Origin: Chlorobiota bacterium
GTDB taxonomy: Bacteria > Bacteroidota > Bacteroidia > Bacteroidales > B39-G9
DNA: 5,466 nucleotides
Assembly (NCBI GenBank): GCA_030632095.1
Contig: DAOVJU010000276.1
Span: 1 to 5,466, forward strand
Direction: 5' to 3'
This document shows positions 3,126-5,466 of the stretch, one piece after another. The notes beneath the pieces were generated by a model. That model saw only the letters and a list, made by a program, of their open reading frames with translations, did not search any database and was not told where the DNA came from. Within the stretch, counting starts at the first letter, position 1; each line of letters opens with the position of its first letter. The translations under genes were made by a program, and so were the position numbers.

Positions 3126-5466
3126 TAATCTTTCTCCAGTTGTTTTATTTTATCTAGGATTTCCTTAACTGTTTCTTTTAATTCTTCTCCCATTTTTTTG
3201 ATCTCATCAGGGTAATTATCCTTCATTAGATACATAAGTGCATAATATACTGGCTTTAACCTGTCTTTTATATCAAATTTGTTTTCTTTAAATAATTTGT
3301 AGGTATAATTATATTGTTTTTTTGCGATTAGCATTAATATAAAGAACTTAATATCGGACAAATATTTATCATAAGAACTTGCACTTTCCAAAAATTGTTT
3401 TGAGACAGAAATTGCTTTTTCAATTTCATCGTTCCATAATAATATAGTTGCATAAGTATGTACATTGTAAATACTATTATCATTTTCATATGCGAGTTTG
3501 GAATATTTCAATGCGCCAGTTTTATTCTTTTTTTCTTCAAAGTATACCCATGCTAAGTTATTCATAGCATTTGAATTACCTTTTTTTGATGCCATTTTAT
3601 AATATTTTTCGGCTTTTGAAATATCCTTATATTTGTTTTTATATAATAGCGCTAAATTATTCATAGCACCGGCATGACCATTTTCCACAGCCAATAGGTA
3701 ATATTTTTCCGCCTTAGAAAAATCCTTATTTTCTTTTTGATATAACAGTGCTAAATTATTCATAGCACCAGCATGACCATTTTCCACAGCCATCAGGTAA
3801 TATACTTCAGCCATAGAAAAATCTTTATGTTCATTTTCATATAATAGAGCTAAATTATACATAGCATTTGTATTGCCATTTTCTACAGCCAACAGGTAAT
3901 ATTTTTCCGCCTTAGAAAAATCTTTATGTTCATTTTCAAATAATAATGCTAAATTATTCATAGCATTTGTATTACCTTTTTCCACAGCCAACAGGTAATA
4001 TTTTTCCGCTTCTCTTATATTGTTTAAAGATTCATATAACCATGCAATCTTATAATAATGATCACTATTTTTTTGAATTACTTTTAAAAGCAGGAATAAT
4101 GCTTCCTGAAATTTGTTTTTATTAAAATAATCCAGTGCATCTTCTGTTAATTCAAAGTCCGATTTGGATAAATCATCATAGTATTCACTTTTAATTGATT
4201 TTAAATACTCCCGGGTTGATTTTATTATATCATCCTGTACTTCAGGATCTTTAACCGATTGTGCAAAAGCTTCACTCATGTGATAGGCATATTTGTGATA
4301 TGGTTTACCGCTTTTTAAAACGCTAATATGTTGCCTGGCACGGGTAATCATATCTTCATTATTGCACCAAATTTCGAGAAAACGCACCAGCCAACGTACT
4401 TTACATTGTTCTCTTTTCCTGCTGTTACGCATTAAATACCATATATTAAAGAACCGTTCTGATAGCTGGTAAAGATTATTTTTAGTACTTGTTTTTTTCG
4501 CGATTATGATCCTGTTCTTTTCCAATTGTTTTAATTGTGCTGAAACAGCTTTGCTTTGCATCCTGGTTTTGGTTACAATTTCCTTAACACTTATTGCATC
4601 CCAGCTTTTGGCAATTACATCAGTTATTTCCTGCTGTTGGGCAGAAAGATCATCCATCCTGTGTTTATACAAAGGAGTAACTTTATCCAGTATTGCTTCA
4701 AGGTCTTTGAATGAATCACCATTTTCGTCATCAACAAATATTTGATAAAGCAGTACAATAGTGCGGGGAATTCCGTTTGTTAGCCTTCTTAAAGCTTCAA
4801 TCCGCCCGGGATTATTTTCTAAAATTTTTTGAATAGTGCCTGTTTTATATACTTCATCCAGTTTAAGTAATATTCTTTCGCTTTCCTTTTTATTCAGCCC
4901 TTGTAAATTAATTATTTTAAAAAAATCAAAAAACGGTTTTCCGTAATCATATGTTGCTTCTGATACATAAACAGAACTTCCAATAATTCTTATATCGGTG
5001 CAGGTAATTAATACTTCTCTGAAACGTTGCTGTTCTTTTTTACTGAATTTACTAAGCAAATCACCAAAATTATCAATAAACAAGACAACTTTTTTCTTGC
5101 TTTCAATAATTGCAGTTTGCAAAAGCTCAAAACAAATAATTTCATACTCACTTTCAGTTGCCATCTTATCCATTTTGTCAAAAAGGCCTGAAAATTCATT
5201 ATAATAATCTTCAAGATAAAGAGCAATGTTTTCCCACAATTTATACAATGTGCTTATGTTGTATTGTTCTTCCTTAAAAATTACTGGTAATAACCATAAA
5301 TTCAGTTTCTTATTATTTTTTATTTCATAATATGTCCGGAGTAACAATGTTGTTTTACCAGTTCCCCTCAAGCCTTGAATAATATAATGTTGAGGAGGAT
5401 TTAACATGGTATCGGCTTTTATATCAGAAAACAGAATATCAAATTCTTTTTTCCTGGCCACAAAAC
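3119..5466 (-). CDS. P-loop (STAND/AAA-like) ATPase with winged helix and Sel1-like repeats, 5' end outside window
   Basis: At least 780 residues. Numbering starts at GTG 5461, but the frame is open to the window edge and FVARKKEFDIL reads like the 'F(V/I)GRxxE' entry of such ATPases, so the true start probably lies outside. Seen in order: Walker A GLRGTGKTT (30-38); Walker B VVLFIDNF (125-132); a sensor-1-like RIIGSS (158-163); GIPR (230-233), matching the GxPR motif of STAND/archaeal-type ATPases; a winged helix (about 270-345, ending ERFFNIWYLMR); a helical linker (345-480); five 33-residue Sel1/TPR-like repeats (485-649); further helices and a charged C-terminus ending KQLEKDYS. STAND ATPases act as ligand-triggered switches, with the repeats as sensor or docking surface and the winged helix as mediator; here the trigger is unknown. 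No effector domain is visible; one could only lie outside the window. The IS110 element follows after two bases. Signalling or phage defence are possible roles, not shown. Confidence 0.85.
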   Translation of the reverse strand, partial: FVARKKEFDILFSDIKADTMLNPPQHYIIQGLRGTGKTTLLLRTYYEIKNNKKLNLWLLPVIFKEEQYNISTLYKLWENIALYLEDYYNEFSGLFDKMDKMATESEYEIICFELLQTAIIESKKKVVLFIDNFGDLLSKFSKKEQQRFREVLITCTDIRIIGSSVYVSEATYDYGKPFFDFFKIINLQGLNKKESERILLKLDEVYKTGTIQKILENNPGRIEALRRLTNGIPRTIVLLYQIFVDDENGDSFKDLEAILDKVTPLYKHRMDDLSAQQQEITDVIAKSWDAISVKEIVTKTRMQSKAVSAQLKQLEKNRIIIAKKTSTKNNLYQLSERFFNIWYLMRNSRKREQCKVRWLVRFLEIWCNNEDMITRARQHISVLKSGKPYHKYAYHMSEAFAQSVKDPEVQDDIIKSTREYLKSIKSEYYDDLSKSDFELTEDALDYFNKNKFQEALFLLLKVIQKNSDHYYKIAWLYESLNNIREAEKYYLLAVEKGNTNAMNNLALLFENEHKDFSKAEKYYLLAVENGNTNAMYNLALLYENEHKDFSMAEVYYLMAVENGHAGAMNNLALLYQKENKDFSKAEKYYLLAVENGHAGAMNNLALLYKNKYKDISKAEKYYKMASKKGNSNAMNNLAWVYFEEKKNKTGALKYSKLAYENDNSIYNVHTYATILLWNDEIEKAISVSKQFLESASSYDKYLSDIKFFILMLIAKKQYNYTYKLFKENKFDIKDRLKPVYYALMYLMKDNYPDEIKKMGEELKETVKEILDKIKQLEKDYS
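3515..4009 (-). repeat. Five tandem 99-bp units encoding 33-residue Sel1-like repeats
   Basis: Units begin at residues 485, 518, 551, 584 and 617, exactly 33 codons apart, each starting AExYYxxA and containing NAMNNLALLY or GAMNNLALLY. Units 1 and 2 share 29 of 33 residues; units 3 and 4 share 26 of 33; unit 5 is divergent. The DNA is also close, for example CTAAATTATTCATAGCA recurs in several units. Sel1 repeats are usually 36 residues or more, and here the loop between helices is shortened. The conserved spacing suggests recent duplication or gene conversion. Confidence 0.85.

Noticed and set aside
3515..4009. CRISPR-like array
   Set aside because: The regular 99-bp period is explained by in-frame protein repeats; there are no short identical repeats with unique spacers.
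4506..4745. Plus-strand open frame, with similar ones at 4998-5204 (plus) and 5008-5226 (minus)
   Set aside because: All lie inside the ATPase gene, whose frame has clear conserved motifs; these are shadows.
5459..5461. GTG as the true start of the ATPase gene
   Set aside because: The frame is open to the window edge, and the residues just before it fit the usual family lead-in; it is more likely an internal Val codon of a gene cut by the window.

Overview
The window is AT-rich and low in GC. It looks like accessory or island-type DNA from a member of the Bacteroidota. The evidence for this is a head-GIN (DUF2807) lipoprotein-like gene, starts without clear Shine-Dalgarno sequences, an IS110-type transposase that resembles Bacteroidota members as I recall them, and AT-rich spacers with short TTAAATGG-type repeats. 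This assignment is inference; there is no rRNA or housekeeping marker. All four recognisable genes are on the minus strand.

Layout from right to left, in the direction of transcription. (1) 5466-3119: a large P-loop ATPase, open at the window edge and so missing its 5' end. It has a winged-helix segment, a helical linker and five tandem 33-residue Sel1/TPR-like repeats. It looks like a STAND-type signalling or scaffold ATPase. (2) About 3118-1850: an IS110-family insertion sequence. Its transposase reads 2059-3045 from the only in-frame ATG, but the conserved frame runs up to 3114. The first catalytic Asp lies in that upstream part, which has no usable start codon. About 200 bases of non-coding, hairpin-bearing sequence follow the transposase and may hold its guide (bridge/seek) RNA. 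(3) 1847-1623: a 74-residue protein of unknown function, bracketed by a perfect 14-bp inverted repeat (1538-1551 / 1855-1868), with a strong hairpin at 1565-1588 just downstream. (4) 1622-890: about 730 bases without a convincing gene. It holds two weak hairpins or repeats, an 8-bp tandem repeat and a possible decayed plus-strand reading frame (about 1017-1210). (5) 889-161: the head-GIN protein, built from ISGSGN-type repeats. Bases 160-1 hold only a small hairpin.

The genes do not form an obvious pathway. The IS sits two bases beyond the ATPase stop codon, so the ATPase, the IS and the 74-residue gene are adjacent probably because of insertion and rearrangement. The points most worth following are the 99-bp repeat array in the ATPase gene, the missing start of the transposase, the putative guide-RNA region and the inverted repeat around the small unknown gene.
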